DNA from: Heliopora coerulea
Taxonomy: Eukaryota > Cnidaria > Anthozoa > Scleralcyonacea > Helioporidae
Direction of reading: 5' to 3'
DNA length: 64,000 bases
NCBI GenBank assembly: GCA_030142905.1
Contig: JASJOG010000073.1
Location: 744,001 to 808,000 of the forward strand
Each line of letters starts with the position of its first letter. The first letter of the stretch is position 1. The notes beneath the pieces are model-generated. The model had not been told where the DNA came from and did not search any database. It was given only the letters and a program-made list of their open reading frames with translations. The position numbers and the translations under genes are program-made. Positions 47,171 to 58,094 of the stretch are shown here, one piece after another.

Positions 47171-48338
47171 CAAGCAAACAAGGCTCATAGTGTATTAGTC
47201 CATCCAGCAGCCAGTCAGCATGAGTAATTTTGTGTTGGTACCGAAATACGTGCTCAAGCACATGTCAAGGTTTACGTCCTGTTGTCTACCCCCTCATCGC
47301 CTCATGACGTTTTGAAAATGTATTCTTGACTTCTGAGAATTCTGCAATTACTCTATCGTTATGTTAGGGGTTACGACATAATAATGCATCCTTTATATTG
47401 GACAAATCAGTAGCTTTTTCTTGCTGTAAGGATGAGGGTAAAAATTTGTCAGTAAATATTTGTTGAATCAGCACCAGCCAGTTCTTCTTTAGGTAAGTTC
47501 TACATAGCTTTGGTAGTGCTGTTTCCATTGTTGCTGGTCTTATGAGTATTTTATACGTATTTGGATATTATCTAATTAGAACGTAAAGCAATGTGATTTT
47601 GGTTCTTTTGAGAACTTCTGTAGTTGTCGATCTTGCTTTCTACAATTGTTGTAGAAAGGCAAAAAAGTAAAGACGGTTGCAAAAGCACATTGTGAGATTT
47701 CTAATAAGGCTCTTGTTTATTCCGTATAACGGGATGTGAGGTAACTGTGAGCAAAGAGTTTGTAGTTTTTAGCTTGAGAAATTAATATTGGGTTCCGAAG
47801 TGAAAACGTTTCTGTTTATTTTTGTGAATTTACTATAAATTCCTTCAATGAAGTATTCTCACCTTACGAGAAATGTGGTGGTTAGGCTTAATTGAACTGC
47901 GAATACAAATTGCAAAAATAGATGCTTTACGTATTTTACAGGAAAGAAATGAACTATTTTTGTGAAAATATCTGGAAAACCCGAGGTGCCATAGCAGGCG
48001 GGCGAATCGAAACTTTATTTATCATGAAAATAAATGCTTGACATATCTTCGTGAGAAACACAGGAAGCACTTTCGTAAAGCCATCTGAAGAGTCAACTGT
48101 CTCAGCCAATTGTTTTGTGCCACTTATCGCTGAGGCTAATATCGCGGGGAAAGCTACAGTCTCCCACGTCTCCGTCCACCTCCTGCCACTTTTAGCTCTG
48201 AAGCGTCTTCTCAATGCCAAAGCCTTGACTAATTACTGCTTCTAAGCAGTCAGTTTTGGAGTCATAGTCAGAGATACATCAACAGGAATGTTTTCATGAT
48301 AATCTGACACTATCGAAGTCAACTGGAAAATGTTGACT

Positions 48339-48408
48339 CGAGCGAGATTTGAACTGGCACCTTCGGGATCGTGGTCCGCCATTCTACATGTTGAGCTATC
48401 GAGTGCAC
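48339..48408 (-). repeat. tRNA-derived SINE-like relic in unit 2
   Basis: Counterpart of 17815-17886 with GATAGCTCAACATG and AGTTCAAATCTCGC on the minus strand. Confidence 0.5.
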
Positions 48409-50449
48409 GGGGATTGGAGGCTAGTTTTAACCCAATTTAAGTGCACAAAATATTCTTGCGGCAACTTAAGGTTTATCCGCCTTTATTTATAAGTATTTTT
48501 TCTTCAACACGGCAATGCAAGTGGTCTATTAGCCAAGTGACCTTCATCACATAAGAACTTAAATTTCATATTCTTATCGACTTTCAATGCTTACACGCGT
48601 CTTGGAATACGGACCTAGCAATAAAAGGCTGTGTTTTCACGAGGACAAGTTTGACTAGTGAATGCGACAACACTCCGGAAGAGCAGTGAAAACAACTCGT
48701 TCGAAGTTGGACGAGTTAAAAATTCAAGCTGATTGGGATTGTTGCGCCCTGATCGACGGAAACGGCGCATAAGTTATACTACACCTCCAGTGAGTATAAC
48801 TTGTCCCGCTATGTTCACGAACCAATCACATTTCACGTGGTGACTGATGCAAGTCAAAACATTTATCTTTGTTGTAACAACCATCTCTGGACATTCAGAG
48901 ACCGTGCGTCGTGCTTCTAAAATAACGGACGAGTAATAACAATTCTTCGCGTTAATTTCACTTCACAATTCCCTCTGGTCCGTTGGATGCCCCAGCGGCA
49001 AGATATGGACCTTGAGGATCTATTCAAAATCATCGACTTATTCCAAGTGTAGGTCCAATGGTTTGGTATGAATTCCCTGAAACTATTCGCCACAGAACAA
49101 CTGCCACCCGCTGCTCACTTTTATTGCTTCACGAAAAATTGTATTTTACTTTATAAGCTCGTAGCCTACGAGTCTACAAAAGTGTTGAAAAGTGTCCCAG
49201 CTTAGTCTTTAATCCTCACACCACAGACGGTCTTGATCATGAACGAGTAAAAGCTGTTCAAATCAGAACCCATTAGCAACCACATTCCGCTTTTGAAATG
49301 CCAGTAATGTGATGTTTCTTCATATCGCTCTCATAAACAAAGACATTAAGCGCAGCGTATGTAAATATCGCCTTGTCCTTCGCACGAAACAGTGGTTATT
49401 GAGAGTGGAGAGGTCAAGAAATTTCTGTACTCTTTTAACCTGAGCCATCTATTAATTAACTTCTTTTAAATTTCAGAGTAGAAACAGCAATGCAGTTTTA
49501 ACTAGTTAAAATCGCTTTGTAAACATACTCTTGGAAGTCAAGAATGTTCTGCTAGTTAAACGTCCTACTGAAAACACCGCTAAAGAGGTCTTAACGCATG
49601 ATTTCTTTCATGGTATTTCCTGACCGACTGTCTCAGTCAATTGTCCTTTGTTAATTATTCTTGAGGCTGATTATCGCAGAGAGCTAAAGTCTCTCACGTC
49701 TCCGCACACCTCCTGCCACTTTTAGCTCTAAAAGATCTTCTTAAATAATGCCTTCTTATCCAGACTCTAAAGCATTGACTAATTACTGATTCTAGGCGTT
49801 CAAGTTTAGAATCATCCTCAAAGAGACATGAACAGAAATGTTTTCATGATATTCTGACACTACCGAAGTCAACTGAAAAATGTTGACTCGAGCGAGATTG
49901 GAACTCATCTTCAGGAAACCAGTCCGTGTAGTGTTTCACTTCTATTTCAGAATCATCCTCACAGATACATGAACAGAAACAGACCGGTATCCCGAAGGTG
50001 CGAGTTCAAATCTCGCTCGAGTAAACGGTTTTCAGTTGACTTCGGCAGTGTCAGATGGTTATGAAAAGATTTCTTGGCAGTCAATTGTTCCGGAGTTGTG
50101 GTGGATGAGGGTCTGGGATACAGCCTGTCCAATCAAGTTTTGATGAAAATCTGATGACGAAACCCCTTACACATTTAAGACAAAGCATATCAAAGTTACT
50201 GAGGATAAAAAAACTAAAACTCGTAGAATATCACGATGTGAAACGGGAAAGATTTTCTTTTTTTGCCGTTGATCCATCAACGAGACTCGTTATCTATTAA
50301 CCTCAACTTTATTCTAAAACCTGGCACGAACTGGTGTGCATACTTCTGGAAAATTGTAAGCGAAAAATTATTAGCCTTTTAAATTGTGTTTATAACGCCA
50401 TTGCACCAGGATATGGTTAGACATAAAAGCAAAGGGAATAGCACACATG

Positions 50450-50810
50450 CAGGGCCACTGAGAGGAGGGGCAGGGGATGCAATTTGCCCCGAACCCCCAT
50501 CTTTCTAGGGACCCCAACTTGAGAGAGCGCCTAAAATTGAGCAATGGACTGACTCAATGTTGGTACAGTCTTAGGGGCCCATGTTCACATCATTTTTTGA
50601 AATTGGGGGTCCCTGTCAAATTAGTACCCTTGCTGTATTAGGCATTTGACGACACAACTTGCAAGGCCTCCTAAACACGAAATATAGCACTTCGTGAATT
50701 AACTTAAGAGAAATTCTCCTCAAAATAAGGTTTTGAAAGAATATACATTATAAGGAAGCGCGCACTGCGTTGCAAGTATTGGTCGATCACGCGATCACTT
50801 CCCGCCAGTG
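50450..50810 (+). mobile_element. hAT left-end remnant in unit 2
   Basis: CAGGGCCACTGAGAGG after CACACATG matches the hAT left end of unit 1. Homology stops near 50800, where the sequence jumps directly into the PLE arm (GAAATGGTGATATTTCG). About 4 kb was deleted, with CCCGCCA and TGGCGGG words at the join. Confidence 0.8.
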
Positions 50811-50821
50811 AAATGGCGGGT

Positions 50822-52135
50822 GAAATGGTGATATTTCGATTGTATTACAAAATCAACTTCAGACCAAGTAAACTAACGTAAGAGAACCTAAGGTTTATAT
50901 ATACAAGAAAAATTATTACATCATGGATGAAGAATGGAGAACGCCTACTCTGTTTACAAATGATTGATGTGTCAGTAAGTGACAAGTGTTGACGTATTGT
51001 TGTGATATCAGGATGAAACATCACGATGTCGATAGATAAACTATGGATAAACTATACAAAGAAGGAATTAAATAAAGGACTAAATAAAGGGTGAGAGTTC
51101 CTTGCTAGCTTTAAGACCGGAGTTTAGTAATGGTTTATAAATGAAAGCTGATTAGAATTAATAGAATAATTAGAGTAAAGAATCTTATAGTTGTAAAAAA
51201 TGAGATTGTGCATGGATGATGTAACGTCAAAAGAAAAAATCGTTTAGTCTGTCGTATTGTTTGCATAGGTCAACAATGAAGTGTGGGTTTTCACATTGCA
51301 GAAAGTGTTGTGCAACGTGGAATTTCTTTTTGTTAGAAATAAAATATGAGACCTTTGTAGTATTGTAAATGACAATAAACTTGATACATATACAACACTA
51401 CGAAGGTCTCATATATTATTTCTAACAAAGAAAAAATCCCAGATTTGTCTCAAAACAATGTTATTTACCAGATTACATGCCCCGGTTGCGGCAAATCTTA
51501 CATTGGAAAGACAGACCGTTGTTTTCACAATCGTCTATCTGAATATGCTACTCAACACAACACAAGTGCAGTTGTACAACACTTTCTGCAATGTGAAAAC
51601 GCACACCAATTTACTGACCTATGCAAACAATACGACAGACTAAACGATATTCCTTTTTCTTTTGACGTTACATCATCCATGCACAATCTCATTTCTAACC
51701 ACTATAAGATTCTTTACTCTAATTATTCTATTAATTCTAATCAGCTTTTATATATGGAAGCTCTACATATTGAGGATCATAAACCACAACTAAACTTCGG
51801 TCTTAAAGCTAGCAAAGAACTTTCACTTTTTATCTAGTCCTTTATTTAATTCCTTCTTTGTATAGTTTATCCATAGTTTATCTATCGACATCGTGATATT
51901 TCATCCTGATATCACCACATTGCGTCAACACCTGTCCCTTACTGACACATCAATCATTTGTAAATAGAGTAGGCGTTCTCCATTCTTCATTCATGATGTA
52001 ATCATTTCTCTTGTATATATAAACTTTAGGTTCTCCTATGTTAGTTTACTTGGTCTGAAGTTGATTTTGTAATACAATCGAAATATCACCATTTCACTGT
52101 TTTCATCTTTTGTTAACTTAAATTTTAAGTTGAAA
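50822..52135. mobile_element. Head-to-head pair of truncated PLE copies (unit 2)
   Basis: Duplicate of 24335-25690. The centre lies near 51350-51412 (AGACCTTTGTAGT / ACTACGAAGGTCT). The left arm is shorter than in unit 1 because its outer end was lost in the hAT deletion. Confidence 0.85.
51445..51837 (+). CDS. PLE GIY-YIG endonuclease tail, open 130-codon remnant
   Basis: C-terminal endonuclease part of a PLE protein left by 5' truncation. It encodes NNVIYQITCPGCGKSYIGKT, HNRLSEYATQHN, HFLQCENAHQFTDLCKQYDR, then SMHNLISNHYKILYSNYS, and ends LKASKELSLFI before TAG. Zinc-knuckle-like Cys and His precede and follow the GIY-YIG motif. There is no reverse transcriptase and no sign of an own promoter, so it is a fossil that happens to remain open, unlike its frameshifted twin at 24996. 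Confidence 0.7.
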   Translation: MSQNNVIYQITCPGCGKSYIGKTDRCFHNRLSEYATQHNTSAVVQHFLQCENAHQFTDLCKQYDRLNDIPFSFDVTSSMHNLISNHYKILYSNYSINSNQLLYMEALHIEDHKPQLNFGLKASKELSLFI

Positions 52136-53728
52136 GATGACTTTGTTTTTCGGAATTTGAATTTTTTATATTTGTTGAAGTTGTCTGCTGATCAAGGTTT
52201 TTGGACTAACTGGTATTCTGTATGCGATTTACAGAACACTGATTAAGAGCTAAAATCTTTTGTGTTTTCTTTGTAAATTATTAATAGGTTTCTCAGCATT
52301 TTTAAAGGCAATCTCGTTCAGCCGTTTTGTATCTGTCCACAGGTGAATTTTAAGATTTGATACCTACACCCATACGCACACAATTTAATTTTGTCTACGA
52401 GATAGGCTTGGTACAAGCGAAGTTTAACCGATGCACTCGGTCGCTGACCTTTGCAAATCGGCTCAACAACAAATGTTATCAACTTTCCGCGGGAAATTAA
52501 AATGCAGTCGTGACCACATTCGAAGGTGAAATGGCCTTAGTCAACGAATTCACTTAAACTTACCTTAAACCTTAGTCACTCGATTCACAAAAAATAAAGG
52601 AACCTTTTAACACTTTTTTACAACTAATACCAACCCTTACCCTAATCCTAAAACTAACCCCAACTAAATACATGTCAGTATAATAATTCTAACATACACA
52701 TTTTTCCTAGGGTTCTGTCTCTTAAAATTTTCCTGCAAATCTCACTTTACTTGACCATTGAGCAAGCAATATACTTGTCAGCATCCAGACGGGTCAGCTA
52801 AACTACAATCTAGCCACAGGATTTAATAGTATACTTGGGTTAACTTAGGCAGAACTTAGTGTAAGCTCTTACAAAAATATTTAGTAGTAATAAATATTGC
52901 TTATTTAGTACCGAATGATGTCTTCTTAGAAGGTCAAAAGTCAGCAATTTCAGTCACATTCGATGCGATTTTCACATATTTAAACATAAATAACTAGACT
53001 ATTAGTATATGAATTAGCACATAAATACTTGCAAATGGTTCTCAATTCAATTTTTTCGTCTTTTTCAAGGTTTAAAGTAATTCCTCGTGATGGAAAGAGG
53101 TTCGAGAATTTTTAAATGTGCTAAACAATATAATTATAACGATACACTGTGACCCTGATCTTTTAAGACAACAAAAAAATCGTCATTGTCCTGTAAATTT
53201 TCAATTTTCCCTCACGAACAGTTTGAAAACAATGTCGATGAGGTACATTAATTTCGCATGTCAAAGTCCAATTCTGTTATTCTTCATCGCTGACACACTT
53301 CAGTGTAATTAGAGAAATACTAAACTACTTTAACTCTTTAAGTGCCACTCAGTAGAGAAATTTGGTTGTTTTACATGATAGAGAACGTATTTGGGGATTG
53401 GCGTATTTTCTTGTTAAAGACATTCTTTGGAATTCTCGACTTCACATTTTTCACTTCTTGACATGCACAAAAATTGCATTAGCGATTCTTCTGGAGACGA
53501 TGAAACCAACTTTCCATTTCACACAGCCGTTATTCATATTTTATAATATTATTGTGAAATGTATATCATACGCAATAAATGTCACAGTTAGGATTTCGGC
53601 AATCGAGATACCAGGCGGAAAACGAAGTCTAGTGATAAAGATTATTGCCCAGCAAATAATTTTGAAGAAGCTTATAATCAAATACACATGTCAGGATACT
53701 TTGAAAGAAATTTAATGAGGATCTAACG

Positions 53729-53757
53729 TTTCGTCACTTTACAAGTAACATCATCAG
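53729..53757 (-). ncRNA. Hammerhead-ribozyme-like core in PLE 3' region
   Basis: Read on the minus strand: CTGATGA, a hairpin GTTACTT-GTA-AAGTGAC (7 bp, one G-U), then GAAACG. This is the conserved hammerhead core around stem II. Stems I and III and the cleavage site were not resolved. Confidence 0.45.
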
Positions 53758-53895
53758 AGTGTCTATTTACATGAAAATTTTCGGCTTAAATAACCTACAC
53801 GATTACAAAAATAGAGGTGAGAGAAGGAGAGAATGATGAATGAGGTGTCATGACAGGGATTAAGGTGGAGGAGAAAAGAAAAGAAAAGAAAGCAA

Positions 53896-56208
53896 TTAGA
53901 ATAACAAGAGAGGAAATGACCTTATATTTACGTTGAGAGAGGGATTTATTTTAGCAATCAGCAAACTTTCTCGAGTGAGAGTGTCTAATTCCGAACGGCC
54001 ACTAGCTAAAACTGAGAAATCATCAAAAGAAATTGGGTGTCCAGTTTCTCTTTTATGTATTAAAATGCTAGACAAAGAAGATGGGTGAGAGATCTCATTT
54101 CCTGTGTGTGCCGAAATGCCCATGTGTTCACAGATCCTAGTGTGTAAGTTTCGGGTTGTTTCACCCACATACAACGCGGAGCAGCGTTGGCACGTAAATT
54201 TATAAATAACATTGGATCTTAAACGCATAGGAATACGGTCTTTAAAACGAAAAAAGTGTGAAAAACGGCAAACTGGTCGAAATATTACTCGGAGGTCAAT
54301 GTGTGGGTGGGCCGAAGATATTAACCTTAAAAGCTGTTGGCGAATTTTGAGGCCGTGAATACCAGTAAAAGGCACTGCAATGGATAACTGCAATTTGGGT
54401 GCTGTGAGAGGTTTAATAGGTGTGTCGGAAACTTTATGTAAAAAAGAGCAAATACAATAGTCTATAAACCGTTGCGGATAACCATTTTGAAGTAACAGGC
54501 TCTTAAATTTTGCAAGTTCTTCTTGAAAAATCGAATACGACGAACATATATTCAAATATCGAAATAAAATAGTATAAATTAGACCTTTCTTGTAATTAAC
54601 AGGCAAAAAACTCTCGAAATTTGTGAAAAGGCCGGTGAATGTTGGTTTTCGATAAACAGAGGTGATAAATGAGTCATTAGATCGAGAAATAGTGATGTCA
54701 AGAAAGGGTAGCGTTTTGTTTGACTCCACCTCGCAGGTGAAGTTAATGTTGGGATGCTGTGAGTTTAAATAATTTAGAAAAGGTTCGATTTGCTCATGAG
54801 ATTTGAATAAAATAAAAGAATCATCAACATAACGTCTATAAAAAAGCGGTTTGAAATCAGTGGGACAGTTTTTTAGCCAAATTTTCTCATGGTGTGATAA
54901 AAATATGTTGGCAAGAAGTGGGCCGAGCGGTGACCCCATGGCGACGCCATCGATTTGGTCGTAAAGTTTACCATTGAAAACGAAATGACAATCCTTAACT
55001 GTTAAATTTAAGAGGTCTTTTAACTCTTTCCGAGAGAAGCCATGGAAAAGACGGTTGGTAGAAAATAGCTGGTCAAGAATAATCTGTATGGTTTCATCAA
55101 GAGGAATATTAGTAAATAAAGACGTAACATCAAAACTGGCCATAATTAAGTCGTCGGTATTAAGGTCTAAGGAGAATAGTTCTTGAATAAAGGAAAACGA
55201 ATTAATAATTACGTAAGAACTTAAAGAAATGGGATGAAGAAGCGGAACTAGAAACTTAGCTAGGTTAAATGAATGAGTTCCTATTGCTGAGAGAATAGGT
55301 CGAAGTGGAACGTTAACTTTATGAATCTTTGGTAGTCCATATAATATACCTGGTTGAGATCCTGTGGGGGCTATTTTCTTGAACTGCTCGTCAGATATCA
55401 CATTGGCCTTCCTTAGTTTTCGAAGGAATGCTCGAACTTTGGTTTCTCGTTTCATTGTTGTTTTAATCGGATCATCGTTGAGCTGGACGAATTTTGAGTT
55501 ATCTTGAAGTAATTCTTCCATTTTTGATTCGTAATCAACTCGATCAAGGATTACCACCCCATTTCCTTTATCAGGTTTGACAATAACGATGGTCTTGTCC
55601 GCTTTGAGTCTCTTAATAATTTTCAGTTCGTCATCAGAAAAGGTCGATTTTGGCGGTGAGTAAGTTAGATACCCAGTGAGAGCGATATCCTTGAGTTTTG
55701 TTTTAATGGAATCTTTATCATGGCCAGAAGTTTCGGAGATGGGTTCATTATAAAGTTTACGATATAAAAGTTCGAAAGGGCTTAAAAAGTCACAATAGTT
55801 CAACTTCTTGGGAGGTACGGAAAAGTTCAATCCTTTTTCGAGAACCAGTATTTCTTCCTCTGTCAGTGACTTGCTAGAGTGGTTAAACACAACTTTGTCG
55901 GGTGATAATGTTAGCGAAGATGATGGATTTATTCGAAGTTTAAGGAGTTTCTTGTCTTGAATTCGCTCGTGTTGGACAAGCTTCTTAGATATTGTAGAGT
56001 CGGCCAAAGACTTCAGATGTATAAAGTCAAGGGATGAAACCAAATTTGCGAGGCTTGATTGGAGGGATGTGGATAGAGAGGTCAGTTCACGAACTCTTGT
56101 CTGTTTGATACGGATTTCTTCGTCTAGAAGTCGTCTCTGACAATGACGGTAGGTAGAGGAGTTTCGTAGGTAGCGGTTGGCTAATTTGAAGTTCAGAAAG
56201 CGAGGCAT
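53896..56208 (-). CDS. PLE reverse transcriptase / GIY-YIG endonuclease, apparently intact
   Basis: Retroelement polyprotein copying RNA into target DNA. About 770 codons from the first internal ATG (56206-56208, CMPRFLNFKLANRYL); the frame is open further upstream through the pseudo-LTR (FPPGISIAEILTKRYN), so the true start may be earlier. Domains in order: basic N-terminal region; VKPDKGNGVVILDR; LYGLPKIHK; RT motif A FDVTSLFTNIPLDE; motif B GVAMGSPLGPLLANIF; catalytic RRYVDDSF; LPFLDITIS; VYRKPTFTG; then the GIY-YIG endonuclease (NVIYKFTCQRC, ALYVGETTRNL, RICEH) and tail to TAG. No stops or frameshifts, which suggests a young insertion. Confidence 0.9.
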   Translation of the reverse strand: MPRFLNFKLANRYLRNSSTYRHCQRRLLDEEIRIKQTRVRELTSLSTSLQSSLANLVSSLDFIHLKSLADSTISKKLVQHERIQDKKLLKLRINPSSSLTLSPDKVVFNHSSKSLTEEEILVLEKGLNFSVPPKKLNYCDFLSPFELLYRKLYNEPISETSGHDKDSIKTKLKDIALTGYLTYSPPKSTFSDDELKIIKRLKADKTIVIVKPDKGNGVVILDRVDYESKMEELLQDNSKFVQLNDDPIKTTMKRETKVRAFLRKLRKANVISDEQFKKIAPTGSQPGILYGLPKIHKVNVPLRPILSAIGTHSFNLAKFLVPLLHPISLSSYVIINSFSFIQELFSLDLNTDDLIMASFDVTSLFTNIPLDETIQIILDQLFSTNRLFHGFSRKELKDLLNLTVKDCHFVFNGKLYDQIDGVAMGSPLGPLLANIFLSHHEKIWLKNCPTDFKPLFYRRYVDDSFILFKSHEQIEPFLNYLNSQHPNINFTCEVESNKTLPFLDITISRSNDSFITSVYRKPTFTGLFTNFESFLPVNYKKGLIYTILFRYLNICSSYSIFQEELAKFKSLLLQNGYPQRFIDYCICSFLHKVSDTPIKPLTAPKLQLSIAVPFTGIHGLKIRQQLLRLISSAHPHIDLRVIFRPVCRFSHFFRFKDRIPMRLRSNVIYKFTCQRCSALYVGETTRNLHTRICEHMGISAHTGNEISHPSSLSSILIHKRETGHPISFDDFSVLASGRSELDTLTRESLLIAKINPSLNVNIRSFPLLLF

Positions 56209-56332
56209 ACAATCATGTTGTTTACATTTCTTTAAGAACTTGAGGTCTAGTTTGGCTTTTCCAAGTTTCAGCTCATTGCGCTGAAATTTTCGAAAAGCGG
56301 ACAGCGATCCATTGCTGTTATATCTCTTGGTT

Positions 56333-56490
56333 AGGATTTCGGCAATCGAGATACCAGGCGGAAAACGAAGTCTAGTGATAAAGATTATTGCCCAGCAAAT
56401 AATTTTGAAGAAGCCCAGCAAATAATTTTGAAGAAGCCCAGCAAATAATTTTGAAGAAGCCCACAAATAATTTTGAAGAAGCCCATAATC
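56333..56490 (-). repeat. PLE pseudo-LTR with 23 bp tandem units
   Basis: Nearly identical to 53589-53690 (GGATTTCGGCAATCGAGATA ... AATAATTTTGAAGAAG). Here CCCAGCAAATAATTTTGAAG-type units occur four times (56391-56481); the other copy has one. Confidence 0.9.
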
Positions 56491-57561
56491 CTTAGACCTT
56501 AATACCGACGACTTAATTATGGCCAGTTTTGATGTTACGTCTTTATTTACTAATATTCCTCTTGATGAAACCATACAGATTATTCTTGACCAGCTATTTT
56601 CTACCAACCGTCTTTTCCATGGCTTCTCTCGGAAAGAGTTAAAAGACCTCTTAAATTTAACAGTTAAGGATTGTCATTTCGTTTTCAATGGTAAACTTTA
56701 CGACCAAATCGATGGCGTCGCCATGGGGTCACCGCTCGGCCCACTTCTTGCCAACATATTTTTATCACACCATGAGAAAATTTGGCTAAAAAACTGTCCC
56801 ACTGATTTCAAACCGCTTTTTTATAGACGTTATGTTGATGATTCTTTTATTTTATTCAAATCTCATGAGCAAATCGAACCTTTTCTAAATTATTTAAACT
56901 CACAGCATCCCAACATTAACTTCACCTGCGAGGTGGAGTCAAACAAAACGCTACCCTTTCTTGACATCACTATTTCTCGATCTAATGACTCATTTATCAC
57001 CTCTGTTTATCGAAAACCAACATTCACCGGCCTTTTCACAAATTTCGAGAGTTTTTTGCCTGTTAATTACAAGAAAGGTCTAATTTATACTATTTTATTT
57101 CGATATTTGAATATATGTTCGTCGTATTCGATTTTTCAAGAAGAACTTGCAAAATTTAAGAGCCTGTTACTTCAAAATGGTTATCCGCAACGGTTTATAG
57201 ACTATTGTATTTGCTCTTTTTTACATAAAGTTTCCGACACACCTATTAAACCTCTCACAGCACCCAAATTGCAGTTATCCATTGCAGTGCCTTTTACTGG
57301 TATTCACGGCCTCAAAATTCGCCAACAGCTTTTAAGGTTAATATCTTCGGCCCACCCACACATTGACCTCCGAGTAATATTTCGACCAGTTTGCCGTTTT
57401 TCACACTTTTTTCGTTTTAAAGACCGTATTCCTATGCGTTTAAGATCCAATGTTATTTATAAATTTACGTGCCAACGCTGCTCCGCGTTGTATGTGGGTG
57501 AAACAACCCGAAACTTACACACTAGGATCTGTGAACACATGGGAATTTCGGCACACACAGC
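56489..57561 (+). pseudogene. Inverted partial PLE copy (RT core to GIY-YIG)
   Basis: The plus-strand sequence repeats the minus-strand coding frame from TDDLIMASFDVTSLF through YVDDSF to RICEHMGISAHT, where it stops at the target duplication. The translation is essentially identical to the minus-strand copy. It lacks both the protein start and the C-terminal end. Confidence 0.9.
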
Positions 57562-58094
57562 AAATGTCACAGTGTTAAAATACATAATTTAGAACCATAA
57601 GTTTTTATTAACGTCTTAAAATGCAGCAAATACATGGTTAGACACGTAAGGAACTTTCCCAGAACCGATAGATAGCCCATAGCAATTATGAGGCTCCGCC
57701 CAGGGTATCATGATAGCCATATCCAATCCTTGGAAAACTCTTCACTCCGCAATTCTTTTCGCAAATCCTGGGTCCGCCACTGCTGGTAGTCAATGTGCAA
57801 GAGCGACAAATATTTGTCCTCACAAGTTTGATACGACTTGACGTTCAAAGGATCATCGCGTAGAATGATATTTGATTAACACGAGAAACTCTTACTATCG
57901 AGCCTCACATTTTCATCTCGTAAGTTTGATAGTTTTCTGCCTTTGTCATTGAAAGCCTGTCAAGATTGTTTTCTTATCACATGACAGTACCGCCATTACG
58001 TCGTGGGTCTCATATTTGAAATACCAAAAAGAAAATGACAGTTACTTTTACTCATGAGTCATGTGAATAATTTATTCATTCAGATCCAAAGCCA

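Larger units (their letters stand above)
53589..57561 (-). mobile_element. Composite PLE insertion with pseudo-LTRs and inverted partial copy
   Basis: Flanked by a perfect 12 bp duplication AAATGTCACAGT (53577-53588 and 57562-57573). The matching empty site is in unit 1 near 27100-27112. Left to right: a partial pseudo-LTR (53589-53690), 3' UTR with a hammerhead-like core, a minus-strand coding frame (53896-56208 or longer), a second pseudo-LTR (56333-56490) with four 22-23 bp tandem units, and a plus-strand internal fragment (56489-57561). Direct pseudo-LTRs and inverted truncated copies are typical of Penelope-like elements. Confidence 0.9.

Noticed and set aside
56209..56607. N-terminal extension of the long PLE frame beginning MVENSWSRI
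   Set aside because: The first part is antisense of the adjacent inverted PLE copy and the 23 bp units; the frame is open by chance across the junction.
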